Shown here: in pieces, positions 34,062-44,561 of the stretch | Layout: the number at the start of each line of letters is the position of its first letter | How positions within the stretch are numbered: position 1 is the stretch's first letter | Assembly: GCA_017509605.1 (NCBI GenBank) | Contig: JAFWPH010000020.1 | Location: forward strand, 110,123-174,122 | From: Bacteroidaceae bacterium | Lineage (GTDB): Bacteria; Bacteroidota; Bacteroidia; Bacteroidales; Bacteroidaceae | Length of the DNA stretch: 64,000 nucleotides | Direction of reading: 5' to 3' | Notes under the pieces: model-generated | Databases searched by the model: none | Seen by the model: the letters and a program-made list of their open reading frames with translations, nothing else | Told to the model about the DNA's origin: nothing | Translations under genes and position numbers: made by a program

Positions 34062-34676
34062 ATGGAGATAAAAGACTATAATACACTAAGAAAAAGACTG
34101 ATTCAGCCCGAATACGGTCGGTGTGTGCAACAGATGGTGGAGCACGCCGTCACCATCCCCGACAAGGCCAAGCGTCAGCAGTGTGCCGAGACCATCGTGG
34201 CCCTGATGGCAAGAATGGACGAGAAACACAGCAACGAGGACGATTTCTACCAGAAACTGTGGAACCACTTGGCAGCCATGTCTGACTATCAACTCGACAT
34301 TGACTACCCTGTGGAGATCTTGCGTGTGGATGAGCGTCCGGCCATCACCAAGCACTTGCCATACGACCAGCATCGGATTCAAAAACGCCATTATGGCTTT
34401 CTGTTGGAGCAATTGGTGGAGAAGTTGGGCGAGATGGACGACAGCGATTCCGAAAGGAAAGAAGAGCTGACCGTTCTTGTCGCCAACCAGATGAAGCGCA
34501 GCCTTGCCAATTGGAACAAGAATGTGCTCGATGACAACAAGGTGGCCGACGACCTTTCCCAGTACACCGATGGAAAAATCCAAATCGACCCCGAGCATTT
34601 CGACTTTATCAGCACTGAGAAACTTTTGTCGAACGCTCAGGTGCAAAACCAAGGTAAGAAGAAAAAGAAGAAATAA
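34062..34676 (+). CDS. DUF4290 family protein
   Basis: The ATG at 34062 (MEIKDYNTLRKRLIQPEYGR) is preferred to an in-frame start at 34023 because it begins at the conserved family N-terminus. It is a soluble, largely helical, cytoplasmic protein of 204 residues. Conserved-looking segments include YGRCVQQMVEHA, KLWNHLAAMSDYQLDIDYP near residue 75 and HYGFLLEQLVEKL. The C-terminus is a run of lysines, suggesting nucleic acid or ribosome contact. Its function is unknown; it lies directly before murA in an operon with translation and envelope genes. Confidence 0.82.
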   Translation: MEIKDYNTLRKRLIQPEYGRCVQQMVEHAVTIPDKAKRQQCAETIVALMARMDEKHSNEDDFYQKLWNHLAAMSDYQLDIDYPVEILRVDERPAITKHLPYDQHRIQKRHYGFLLEQLVEKLGEMDDSDSERKEELTVLVANQMKRSLANWNKNVLDDNKVADDLSQYTDGKIQIDPEHFDFISTEKLLSNAQVQNQGKKKKKK

Positions 34677-34688
34677 ACTCAGTTTATT

Positions 34689-35999
34689 ATGGCATCATTC
34701 GTTATTGAAGGCGGACACCGACTGCATGGCAGCATCACTGCTCAAGGCGCAAAGAACGAGGCTTTGGAGGTGATTTGCGCCTGCTTGCTCACTGATGAAG
34801 CCGTCTTGATTCGCAACATTCCTGAAATCCTCGATGTGCAGAACCTCATCAAGTTGCTTGAGAAGACGGGAGTCAGTATCAGAAAGGTAGAGGATGGCAC
34901 ATACCAGTTCCGCGCCGATAACGTTGACCTTGGCTATATAGGTACCGATGAGTTTATCCAGCAATGCGCCAAGTTGCGTGGATCCATTCTGATGCTCGGA
35001 CCGCTGCTTGGGCGTTTCCACAAAGCCTATGCCGCCAAACCGGGTGGTGACCAGATAGGCCGCCGCCGACTCGACACCCATTTCATCGGCATCAGCAAAC
35101 TGGGTGCCACCTTCTCACGCAAGGACAACAACCCCAACATCTACGAGATCAACGCCAACCATCTCAAGGGGGCGTACATGCTGCTCGACGAGGCTTCAGT
35201 GACAGGTACGGCCAATGTCATCATGGCGGCTGTGCTCGCAGAGGGTACTACAACCATCTACAACGCCGCTTGTGAGCCCTATATCCAGCAGTTGTGCAAA
35301 TTGCTCAACAGCATGGGCGCTCGAATCAGCGGCATCGCATCGAACAGGCTCACCATAGAGGGTGTTGAACGGTTGCATGGCAGCCAGCACACTGTCTTGC
35401 CCGACATGATAGAGGTGGGTTCGTTCATCGGTATGGCGGCGATGACGGGCAGTGAGTTGACCATACACAATGTTTCGTACGACAATCTCGGCATCATACC
35501 CGATATGTTTGCCCGTTTAGGCATCAAGGTTGAACGCAGGGGCGACGACATCTATGTGCCAGCCTACGAGCATTACGAGGTGGAGTCGTATATGGACGGA
35601 AGCATCATGTCGTTCTCCGACGCTCCCTGGCCTGGGCTTACCCCCGACTTGCTTAGTGTCTTCTTGGTGGTTGCGACACAGGCCAAAGGCAGTGTCCTGA
35701 TTCACCAGAAGATGTTCGAGAGCCGCCTCTTCTTTGTGGACAAACTCATCGATATGGGCGCCCAGATTATCCTATGCGATCCTCACCGCGCGGTGGTCAA
35801 CGGACACGACCGCAAGTTCGCCCTGCGTGGCGCTCGTCTGACTTCGCCCGACATCCGTGCGGGTATTGCCCTGCTCATCGCAGCCATGAGTGCCCAGGGA
35901 ACAAGCGTCATCAGCAATATCGAGCAGATAGACCGCGGTTATGAGCATATAGAGGACCGACTCAACGCTCTTGGTGCCAAGATCAAGAGAATAGACTAA
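34689..35999 (+). CDS. murA: UDP-N-acetylglucosamine 1-carboxyvinyltransferase with Asp at the fosfomycin-target position
   Basis: MurA transfers enolpyruvate to UDP-GlcNAc, the first committed step of peptidoglycan synthesis. The protein has the inside-out alpha/beta-barrel features: GSITAQGAKNEALEVICA near residue 11 with the conserved Lys-Asn pair, RGSILMLGPLLGRF near 98, and C-terminal PDIRAGIALLIAAM. The catalytic-loop motif, usually PGGCxIG, reads PGGDQIGRRR with Asp121 (codon 35049-35051). In other bacteria Asp at this site keeps activity but prevents the covalent fosfomycin adduct. The length of 436 residues is usual. Confidence 0.96.
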   Translation: MASFVIEGGHRLHGSITAQGAKNEALEVICACLLTDEAVLIRNIPEILDVQNLIKLLEKTGVSIRKVEDGTYQFRADNVDLGYIGTDEFIQQCAKLRGSILMLGPLLGRFHKAYAAKPGGDQIGRRRLDTHFIGISKLGATFSRKDNNPNIYEINANHLKGAYMLLDEASVTGTANVIMAAVLAEGTTTIYNAACEPYIQQLCKLLNSMGARISGIASNRLTIEGVERLHGSQHTVLPDMIEVGSFIGMAAMTGSELTIHNVSYDNLGIIPDMFARLGIKVERRGDDIYVPAYEHYEVESYMDGSIMSFSDAPWPGLTPDLLSVFLVVATQAKGSVLIHQKMFESRLFFVDKLIDMGAQIILCDPHRAVVNGHDRKFALRGARLTSPDIRAGIALLIAAMSAQGTSVISNIEQIDRGYEHIEDRLNALGAKIKRID

Positions 36000-36027
36000 A
36001 GGAGCATCTTGTAAAAACTCGTACATC

Positions 36028-36555
36028 ATGATACGACAAGAAGAGGTGGTCCAGATTGGACAGATAACCAAGGCGCACGGGCTTGCCGGTGAGGTGGTCT
36101 TTATCTTCACCGACGATGTCTTTGACCGTGTGGACTGTGATTACCTGATTTGCGAGATCGACGGCATACTTGTGCCTTTCTTCATTGAGGAGTACCGTTT
36201 CCGTTCCAACAACTCTGCTCTTGTGAAGTTCGAGGACATCGACACGATAGATGATACCCGACAGATTGTGGGAACGGACGTGTTCTTTCCCAGAAGCATG
36301 ATGACTGCGGACGACAATGGCGAGGTGACGCTCAACTATTTCATTGGTTTCCGGGTCATCGACGCTGACCAAGGCGAGATTGGTGAGGTCATCGACTACG
36401 ACGACCAGACTGAGAACTGGATCTTGAAGGTGGAGAACGCAGAGGGCAATGAATTGCTGTTGCCTTTCCATGAGGCATTCATCGTGAATATCGACCATGA
36501 GGGACGTGTATTAGAGATGCGGTTACCCGAAGGCTTGCTTGAATTATATCAATAA
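36028..36555 (+). CDS. rimM: Ribosome maturation factor RimM
   Basis: RimM aids 16S rRNA processing and assembly of the 30S head near S19. The N-terminal RimM domain shows VVQIGQITKAHGLAGEVVF, matching the family GxIxxxHGLxGE pattern. The PRC-barrel half contains YFIGFRVIDADQGEIGEV near residue 108, NWILKVENAEGNELLLPFHEAFI, and ends with RLPEGLLELY. The length is 175 residues. It lies 28 bases after murA and five bases before dxr, so translation is likely coupled. Confidence 0.95.
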   Translation: MIRQEEVVQIGQITKAHGLAGEVVFIFTDDVFDRVDCDYLICEIDGILVPFFIEEYRFRSNNSALVKFEDIDTIDDTRQIVGTDVFFPRSMMTADDNGEVTLNYFIGFRVIDADQGEIGEVIDYDDQTENWILKVENAEGNELLLPFHEAFIVNIDHEGRVLEMRLPEGLLELYQ

Positions 36556-36560
36556 AGAAG

Positions 36561-37724
36561 ATGCAGAATACAGACCGAAAGAAAAAAGTAGCCATATTGG
36601 GCTCTACGGGTTCTATCGGGTGCCAGGCACTCGATGTGATCCGTCAGCACAACGACCTCTATGAGGCTTATATCCTCACAGCCAACAACAGCGTTGACAG
36701 ACTGATCCAACAGGCTCGTGAGTACCAGCCCGAGGCAGTGGTCATTGCCAATGAGGCTCACTACAGCAAGGTGAAGGAAGCGCTTGCCGACCTGCCCGTG
36801 AAAGTGTATGCAGGCGCGGAGGCGTTGTGTGAGGTTGTGACCGACAGCCAAGTGGATATCGTGTTGGGGTCGATGGTGGGTTTTGCCGGACTTCGTCCCA
36901 CTGTCAGCGCCATCAAGGCTGGCAAGTACATCGCGTTGGCCAACAAGGAGACGCTTGTGGTGGCTGGTGAACTGATCAAACAACTGGCTTTCGAGCACCA
37001 TGTGCCCATACTGCCCGTTGATTCAGAGCACTCTGCCATTTTCCAGTGCTTGGAGCCGGGAAACCCCGTGGAAAAGATCCTGCTCACCGCTTCTGGAGGT
37101 CCTTTCCGTAAGTTCACCCCCGAGCAGACAGCCACAGTGACTAAGGACCAGGCTTTGGCGCACCCCACTTGGAATATGGGGGCGAAAATCACCATCGATT
37201 CGGCCACCTTGATGAACAAGGGCTTCGAGGTGATAGAGGCCAAGTGGCTTTTCGATGTGTCGCCCGACCAGATTCAGGTGGTGGTTCATCCACAGTCGGT
37301 CATCCATTCCATGGTGCAGTTTGAGGACGGTGCGGTGAAGGCGCAGTTGGGTATGCCCGACATGAGGCTTCCCATCCAGTATGCGTTCAGCTATCCCCGC
37401 AGGCTGAAATCCGATTTCGAACGTCTCGACTTCTTCCAGCTCAAGGACTTGACCTTCGAACGTCCGGATGCAGACCGTTTCCGCTGCTTGGCATTGGCCT
37501 ATGAGGCCTTACATCAGGGTGGCAACATGCCCTGCATCGTCAATGCCGCCAATGAGGTGGTGAATTTGGCGTTCCGTCAGGACCGTATCGGCTTTAATGA
37601 TATCGCTCGTGTGATAGAACTGACGATGCAGAAAGCCACATTCACCCGTGAGGCAACCATAGAGGCCTACCTCGCTACTGATGCCGAGGCGAGACGAATA
37701 GCAGAACAACTCATTCAGAATTAG
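36561..37724 (+). CDS. dxr: 1-deoxy-D-xylulose 5-phosphate reductoisomerase
   Basis: Dxr converts DXP to MEP with NADPH in the non-mevalonate isoprenoid pathway. Visible motifs are the NADPH-binding VAILGSTGSIGCQALDVI near residue 10, ALANKETLVVAGELI near 125, the metal-binding PVDSEHSAIFQCL near 150, TASGGPFR near 180 and NMGAKITIDSATLMNKGFEVIEA near 205. The length of 387 residues is usual. It shares the operon with murA and rseP, linking precursor supply (undecaprenyl phosphate) with envelope genes. Confidence 0.97.
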   Translation: MQNTDRKKKVAILGSTGSIGCQALDVIRQHNDLYEAYILTANNSVDRLIQQAREYQPEAVVIANEAHYSKVKEALADLPVKVYAGAEALCEVVTDSQVDIVLGSMVGFAGLRPTVSAIKAGKYIALANKETLVVAGELIKQLAFEHHVPILPVDSEHSAIFQCLEPGNPVEKILLTASGGPFRKFTPEQTATVTKDQALAHPTWNMGAKITIDSATLMNKGFEVIEAKWLFDVSPDQIQVVVHPQSVIHSMVQFEDGAVKAQLGMPDMRLPIQYAFSYPRRLKSDFERLDFFQLKDLTFERPDADRFRCLALAYEALHQGGNMPCIVNAANEVVNLAFRQDRIGFNDIARVIELTMQKATFTREATIEAYLATDAEARRIAEQLIQN

Positions 37725-37788
37725 TAACTGTACGAATGCGAAATATTATTGATATTCAATATATTATAACAATCATTTAAGGTAGAAA

Positions 37789-39174
37789 GTGAATACAGTA
37801 TTGATTAAAGCCCTCCAGTTGATCTTGTCGCTGTCCATTTTGGTAGTGCTACACGAGGGCGGACATTTCTTTTTCTCCAAGCTGTTCAAAGTGAAAGTGG
37901 AGAAATTCTTCATGTTTTTCGATGCCTGGGGTGTGAAACTCTTCAGCACCAAATCGAAGTGGTTCACCAAGTTGTTTCCTAAGGCTGCGAAAAGCGAGAC
38001 GGAATATGGCATAGGATGGCTTCCATTTGGAGGCTATGTGAAGATCGCCGGCATGATTGACGAGTCGATGGATAAGGAGCAGATGAAGCAAACCCCACAA
38101 CCATGGGAATTCCGAACCAAACCAGCCTGGCAACGACTGCTCATCATGATAGGCGGTGTGTTGGTGAACTTGCTGCTGGCCTTTTTCATCTATTCGATGA
38201 TCAAGTATTATTATGGCGACAGTTATATCCGTCCTCAGGACATGACCTACGGTCTGAAGTTCAATGAAGACGGCAAGAACGCAGGTTTCCAAGATGGTGA
38301 CATCATTATCCGTACCGATGACAAGGACGTGAAGACCTTCACAGTGGCGTTGATGCGCGACATTGCTAACGCCGAGACCGTGACGGTGCTGCGTGGCGGT
38401 AAGGAGACCGTGCTCACCATGCCCGAAGGCCTGAGCTTGCTGAAGATGGCAGAGGCAGAGCCTCCTTTCGTGGATTACCTGTTGCCTTTCAAGGTGGATT
38501 CCGTGCTCAGTGGCACCCCTGCCGAGAAGATTGGTATGAAGAAAGGCGATGTTGTGACCTCCTTCAATGGAGTCCCCATAGCGTCTTACAACGACTTCAC
38601 TTATCAGATCTTACGTCTTCAGGACGCTGTCACCGAAGATGCCACAGCCGCCGACAGCCTCCGTCTGAGGACCGTGCAGTTGGTCATCAACAACAGCGAC
38701 ACGGTCAATGCTGTGCTGACCTCGGAATTCAAGATTGGTATCATTAACGCCATTCCCGACTATGAGGTGACTGAGCGGAAATACGGTTTCTTCGAGTCCT
38801 TTCCCGCGGGAGTCAAGTATGGATGGAACACATTGGCCAATTATGTGGACGACTTGAAGTACATCTTCACGAAAGAGGGGTCGAGAAGTGTGGGCGGTTT
38901 CGTCACCATGGGCAAGATTTTTCCCGACACATGGAACTGGTACAGTTTCTGGAACCTCACCGCTCTCTTCTCCATCATCTTGGCGTTTATGAACATCCTT
39001 CCCATACCGGCGCTTGATGGAGGACACGTCTTGTTCCTGCTCTACGAGATCATCTTCAGACGCCAGCCCAGCGACAAGTTCTTGGAAAGGGCCGAGATGG
39101 TGGGTTTGTTCATCCTTCTGGCGCTTCTCATCTACGCCAACGGTAACGACATTCTCCGCCTCTTCGGCATTTAG
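37789..39174 (+). CDS. rseP: RIP site-2 protease RseP (M50)
   Basis: This inner-membrane metalloprotease cleaves transmembrane anchors of regulators and remnant signal peptides. It starts with GTG at 37789 (no ATG nearby in frame). The zinc motif is HEGGH at residues 22-26 in the first membrane helix. Two PDZ domains follow (around AGFQDGDIIIRTDDKDV and AEKIGMKKGDVVTSFNGVPI). The C-terminal membrane part carries NILPIPALDGGHVLF, the third zinc-ligand motif. The length of 461 residues fits the two-PDZ type. The stop codon lies at the start of a TTAGGCA-type repeat array. Confidence 0.95.
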   Translation: MNTVLIKALQLILSLSILVVLHEGGHFFFSKLFKVKVEKFFMFFDAWGVKLFSTKSKWFTKLFPKAAKSETEYGIGWLPFGGYVKIAGMIDESMDKEQMKQTPQPWEFRTKPAWQRLLIMIGGVLVNLLLAFFIYSMIKYYYGDSYIRPQDMTYGLKFNEDGKNAGFQDGDIIIRTDDKDVKTFTVALMRDIANAETVTVLRGGKETVLTMPEGLSLLKMAEAEPPFVDYLLPFKVDSVLSGTPAEKIGMKKGDVVTSFNGVPIASYNDFTYQILRLQDAVTEDATAADSLRLRTVQLVINNSDTVNAVLTSEFKIGIINAIPDYEVTERKYGFFESFPAGVKYGWNTLANYVDDLKYIFTKEGSRSVGGFVTMGKIFPDTWNWYSFWNLTALFSIILAFMNILPIPALDGGHVLFLLYEIIFRRQPSDKFLERAEMVGLFILLALLIYANGNDILRLFGI

Positions 39175-39205
39175 ATGTTAGGCATTAGGCTCTAAGCATT
39201 AGTCT
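39171..39205 (+). repeat. Heptad repeat array, TTAGGCA type (upstream of alaS)
   Basis: Five 7-base units in register: TTAGATG, TTAGGCA, TTAGGCT, CTAAGCA, TTAGTCT. It overlaps the rseP stop codon. A related array in the opposite orientation follows alaS at 41943-41973. Confidence 0.75.
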
Positions 39206-39255
39206 GGAGGGATCGATAAACAATCAAAAAACAAGAATTAAAACATATTATATCA

Positions 39256-41874
39256 ATGACAGCAAATGAAATCAGGGAGTCTTTCAAGAAATTCTTTGAA
39301 AGCAAACAGCACCTTATCGTGCCGTCCGCCCCAATGGTCATCAAGGACGACCCCACACTGATGTTCACCAATGCAGGTATGAACCAGTTCAAGGACATCA
39401 TACTTGGCAACGTACAACCCAAAAGCCAGCGCATGGCCGACTCTCAGAAATGCCTTCGCGTGAGCGGCAAGCACAACGACTTGGAGGAGGTGGGACACGA
39501 CACCTACCATCACACCATGTTCGAGATGCTCGGCAACTGGAGTTTTGGTGATTATTTCAAGAAGGAAGCGATATCTTGGGCATGGGAATATATTGTGGAT
39601 GTGCTGAAGATCGACCCGAAAGACCTTTATGCTACGGTGTTTGAGGGTGCTCCCGAAGAAGGTCTGGAGCGCGACAACGAGGCTGCGGCCATCTGGAGCC
39701 AGTTCCTGCCGACCGACCACATCATCAACGGCAACAAGCACGACAACTTCTGGGAGATGGGCGACACAGGCCCCTGCGGCCCCTGCTCAGAACTGCATAT
39801 CGACTCCCGCAGTGAGGAGGAGAAGGCCAAGGTGCCAGGCAAGGATCTTGTCAACAAAGACCACCCTCAGGTCATCGAGATCTGGAACTTGGTGTTCATG
39901 CAGTATAACCGAAAGGCCGACCAGAGCCTTGAACCGTTGCCCGCCAAGGTCATCGATACAGGTATGGGTTTCGAGCGTCTCGTACGCACCCTTCAAGGCA
40001 AGACATCAAACTACGACACCGACGTGTTCCAGCCCATCATCAAGGTTATTGGCGACCTTACCAATATGGAGTACGGCAAGGATGAGCAAGTGGATGTGGC
40101 CATGCGCGTCGTGGCCGACCACCTCAGGGCCATCGCTTTCTCCATCGCCGACGGTCAGTTGCCCAGCAACGCCAAGGCAGGCTATGTCATTCGTCGTATT
40201 CTACGCCGTGCTGTCCGTTACGGCTACACTTTCCTCGGACAGAAAGAGTCCTTCATCTATAAACTCATTCCTACACTTGTGCGTGAGATGGGCGACGCAT
40301 TCCCTGAGATTAAGGCGCAGCAGGAACTGATTATGAAGGTGATGAAGGAAGAGGAGGATGCCTTCCTCCGCACACTCGACAACGGTATTAAACTGCTCAA
40401 TCAGATTATCACCGACACCAAGGATGAGGGCAAGACAGAGATTGCTGGTGAGAAGGCATTCACGCTATTTGATACCTTTGGCTTCCCGCTCGACCTGACC
40501 GAACTGATTTGCCGCGAAAGTGGCATGACAGTCGATGAAAAAGGTTTCGAGACGGAGATGCAGAAGCAGAAACAGCGCGCTCGCAACGCCGCGCAGGTGG
40601 AGACGGGCGACTGGACTGTGCTGAATGAGGGTGAGAGCAGTTTCGTGGGCTATGACTTCACAGAATATACCTGCCACATTCTGAAATACCGTGAGGTGAA
40701 ACAGAAGAAGGGTGTAGTCTATGAAGTGGTGCTCGACACAACTCCCTTCTATGCCGAAATGGGTGGTGAAGTCGGTGACACTGGCGTATTGGTCAGCGAG
40801 AACGAGAGCATCGATGTGTTAGATACGAAGAAAGAGAACAACCTCGCTATCCATATCGTGAGCAAACTGCCCGAGAACCCTGAGGCCGAGTTCATGGCTT
40901 GTGTGGATGTGGAACGCCGTCGCGCCATCGAGGCCAACCATACCTGTACACACCTGCTCGACGAGGCCCTGCGTGAGGTGCTTGGCACCCATGTGGAACA
41001 AAAGGGTTCGTTGGTGTCACCTGATGGTTTGAGATTCGACTTCTCGCACTTCGAGAAAGTCACACCCGAGCAGATCCGTGAGGTGGAGCACATCGTCAAC
41101 GAGCGTATTCGTCAGAACATACCCCTTCAGGAATACCGCGACCTTCCGCTTGAGGAGGCTAAGAAACTGGGCGCTATCGCACTCTTTGGTGAGAAATACG
41201 GCGACAAGGTGCGTGTCATCCAATTCGGTAATTCTGTGGAGTTCTGTGGTGGATGCCATGCACAGGCTACAGGACGATTAGGAATGGTGAAAATCGTTTC
41301 AGAGAGTTCCATTGCCGCTGGTGTGCGCCGTATCGAGGCCATTACAGGCAAGGCAGTGGAGGAAATGCTCGATACCGTACAAGACACTCTGACTCAAATC
41401 AAGTCGTTCTTCAACAACACGCCCAACCTTGTTGCCGCTGTACAGAAGTACATCAACGAGAACGACGACCTGAAGAAGCAGGTGGAGACATTCAAGGCCC
41501 AGAAGGTGGCTGAATTGAAAAAGCGTTTGATAGAGAAAGCCCGTGAGGTGAATGGAGTCAAGGTCATCTCCCAGGTGTTGGCTATCGACGCCCAGAGCGC
41601 TAAGGATCTTGTCTTCCAGTTGCGTGCCCAGATGCCGGAGCGTCTGCTTGTGGTCATCGGTGCATCGGGAGAGGCTAAGCCTACGCTGACAGTAGCGCTT
41701 ACTGACGACCTCGTGGCCGAAGGCATGAATGCGGGCAAGATGATCCGTGAGGCCGCCAAACTGATGCAAGGCGGTGGTGGCGGTCAGCCTCATTTCGCCA
41801 CTGCTGGCGGTAAGAACATGGATGGGCTCAGGGCCGCTGTCGATAAGGTGGTGGAACTTGCCTTGCCTGAATAG
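39256..41874 (+). CDS. alaS: Alanyl-tRNA synthetase
   Basis: AlaS charges tRNA-Ala and edits mischarged Ser/Gly. The class II core begins [25 protein letters not shown] with motif 1/2 regions ([13 protein letters not shown] near residue 35, [25 protein letters not shown]). The editing domain has the zinc ligands [12 protein letters not shown] near residue 560 and [10 protein letters not shown] near 660. The C-Ala domain includes [14 protein letters not shown] near residue 840. The 872-residue length is usual. It stands alone between two inverted heptad repeat arrays and has a strong terminator. Confidence 0.98.
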   Translation: MTANEIRESFKKFFESKQHLIVPSAPMVIKDDPTLMFTNAGMNQFKDIILGNVQPKSQRMADSQKCLRVSGKHNDLEEVGHDTYHHTMFEMLGNWSFGDYFKKEAISWAWEYIVDVLKIDPKDLYATVFEGAPEEGLERDNEAAAIWSQFLPTDHIINGNKHDNFWEMGDTGPCGPCSELHIDSRSEEEKAKVPGKDLVNKDHPQVIEIWNLVFMQYNRKADQSLEPLPAKVIDTGMGFERLVRTLQGKTSNYDTDVFQPIIKVIGDLTNMEYGKDEQVDVAMRVVADHLRAIAFSIADGQLPSNAKAGYVIRRILRRAVRYGYTFLGQKESFIYKLIPTLVREMGDAFPEIKAQQELIMKVMKEEEDAFLRTLDNGIKLLNQIITDTKDEGKTEIAGEKAFTLFDTFGFPLDLTELICRESGMTVDEKGFETEMQKQKQRARNAAQVETGDWTVLNEGESSFVGYDFTEYTCHILKYREVKQKKGVVYEVVLDTTPFYAEMGGEVGDTGVLVSENESIDVLDTKKENNLAIHIVSKLPENPEAEFMACVDVERRRAIEANHTCTHLLDEALREVLGTHVEQKGSLVSPDGLRFDFSHFEKVTPEQIREVEHIVNERIRQNIPLQEYRDLPLEEAKKLGAIALFGEKYGDKVRVIQFGNSVEFCGGCHAQATGRLGMVKIVSESSIAAGVRRIEAITGKAVEEMLDTVQDTLTQIKSFFNNTPNLVAAVQKYINENDDLKKQVETFKAQKVAELKKRLIEKAREVNGVKVISQVLAIDAQSAKDLVFQLRAQMPERLLVVIGASGEAKPTLTVALTDDLVAEGMNAGKMIREAAKLMQGGGGGQPHFATAGGKNMDGLRAAVDKVVELALPE

Positions 41875-41902
41875 TCCAGCAAAGGCATATCCATAAAAAC
41901 CT

Positions 41903-41929
41903 GAGGGGTGGCAGAATCTGCCGCCCCTC
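41903..41929 (+). terminator. Terminator hairpin after alaS
   Basis: GAGGGGTGGCAG (41903-41914), loop AAT, CTGCCGCCCCTC (41918-41929): a 12-bp stem with one G:U pair, 28 bases after alaS. The following sequence is AT-rich rather than a pure T-run. Confidence 0.75.
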
Positions 41930-41942
41930 TGAATTATATATT

Positions 41943-43010
<1,068 letters not shown>

Positions 43011-43275
43011 CTATAAGTTGCCCTGTTCACCTCGGTAACGAAAACTGTCAGTGTTGAAACATGACTGAAAAAAGAAACAATAACGTTGAACTATAGAATG
43101 TAAATACCAATTCGACACGAACAATCTGTTTTAGCAAAAGAATACTGGATGCTTATCCTGATTAAGGAACTGCTCTATCTGTATTGCATATCCGTTGAAG
43201 CCCCATTGAAAATAGGAATGCAGCGCTGGGATTATGATGATTATACACATGGATAGGATAAATTTTCATTTTCTT

Positions 43276-43307
43276 TTTGCGTAATTCAGAAATATTTCGC
43301 AAATTTG
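43276..43307 (+). promoter_or_regulatory. Candidate promoter for the second GH105 gene
   Basis: TTTG (43276-43279), 20 bases, CAAATTTG (43300-43307). The -7 element has one mismatch to TAnnTTTG. The leader would be about 80 bases. Confidence 0.45.
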
Positions 43308-43391
43308 CATATTAATGGGAAATATGGGCGATTGCAAGCCCTGTGTGTTTTTCATTATACGACAAGAACTAACCCAATAAACTGAATCATA

Positions 43392-44537
43392 ATGAGAATC
43401 ATCACTGCATTGATGGTGTGTACGTCGCTGATGGCGATGTCAGCACAAGCAAAACCTAAATTTCAGGTTAAGAAGCAAGTTGAGGCCAGGAAGACCACGG
43501 AGATGGTGGTGAAAGTGAACGATTATTGGCAAAGCCATCACAAGACGGAATGCCGCGGTTTCTGGGACAATGCTGCTTATTATACGGGTAATATGGCAGC
43601 CTACGAACTGACCAAGAAACCCGAGTACCTTCAGTATGCCAAAGGCTGGGCTGAGTACAACAAATGGACAGGTGCAACAGAGCAGGATCCACAGAAATGG
43701 GAGTACAAGACTTATGGTGAGGACATGCGCCATGTGCTTTTCGCTGACTGGCAGATTTGTTTCCAGGTCTATATTGACCTTTACAACCTCGAGGGTGGTG
43801 AGGATAAGATAGCCCGTGCCAAGGAGGTGATGAATTATCAGGCCAGTATGCCCGACGTGGATTTCTGGTGGTGGAGCGATGCCCTCTATATGGGTATGCC
43901 AATTTTCACCAAGCTCTACAAGGTGACTGGCGACGAGAAACTGCTGGACAAACAGTATGAGAGCTACCGCTGGACTGATGAGTTGCTTTTCGACAAGGAA
44001 GACCAACTCTACTACCGCGACGGCAAGTATATATGGCCGAAAGTGACCACGGCTTGCAACGGTGGCAAGAGTTTCTGGGCCCGTGGTGACGGATGGGTGC
44101 TTGCCGGACTGGCCAAGGTGCTGACCGACTTGCCAAAGAAATCGAAATACAGGGCTTTCTACCTCGACCGTTTCAAGCAACTGGCTGCCGGTGTGGCACG
44201 CACGCAGCAGGAAGGAGGTTATTGGAGCCGTTCGATGAAGTGTGAGGATGATGCACCTGGCTACGAGACCAGTGGCACAGCCTTCTTCACTTACGGACTG
44301 TTATGGGGAGTGAACAACGGCATTCTGAAAAAGAAAACGTACAAGCCCATCATCGAGAAAGCGTGGAAATACCTGTCGGAGGTGGCCCTCCAGCCAGATG
44401 GCAGTATAGGTTACGTGCAGCCTATCGGTGAAAAACCCGACCCCACACGTACGGTTGATGCTCATTCACAAGCACCCTTCGGCACTGGAGCATGGTTGCT
44501 TGCCGCCTGTGAGTACGTGAAATATCTCAAGAAATAG
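43392..44537 (+). CDS. GH105/GH88-type unsaturated rhamnogalacturonyl hydrolase (second copy)
   Basis: This is a secreted (alpha/alpha)6-barrel hydrolase of 381 residues with signal peptide MRIITALMVCTSLMAMSAQA. It resembles YteR/YesR-type enzymes: TECRGFWDNAAYYTGNMAAYE near residue 52, WWWSDALYMGMPIFTKLY near 155 (the Asp is a candidate catalytic residue), SFWARGDGWVLAGLAKVL near 230 and GYETSGTAFFTYGLLWGV near 295. It is diverged from the GH105 gene at 6901, so it probably handles a different oligosaccharide. It is followed by sppA with a 24-base gap, though the two are unlikely to be functionally linked. Confidence 0.87.
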   Translation: MRIITALMVCTSLMAMSAQAKPKFQVKKQVEARKTTEMVVKVNDYWQSHHKTECRGFWDNAAYYTGNMAAYELTKKPEYLQYAKGWAEYNKWTGATEQDPQKWEYKTYGEDMRHVLFADWQICFQVYIDLYNLEGGEDKIARAKEVMNYQASMPDVDFWWWSDALYMGMPIFTKLYKVTGDEKLLDKQYESYRWTDELLFDKEDQLYYRDGKYIWPKVTTACNGGKSFWARGDGWVLAGLAKVLTDLPKKSKYRAFYLDRFKQLAAGVARTQQEGGYWSRSMKCEDDAPGYETSGTAFFTYGLLWGVNNGILKKKTYKPIIEKAWKYLSEVALQPDGSIGYVQPIGEKPDPTRTVDAHSQAPFGTGAWLLAACEYVKYLKK

Positions 44538-44561
44538 AAAACATCAAATTATATTTTATCT

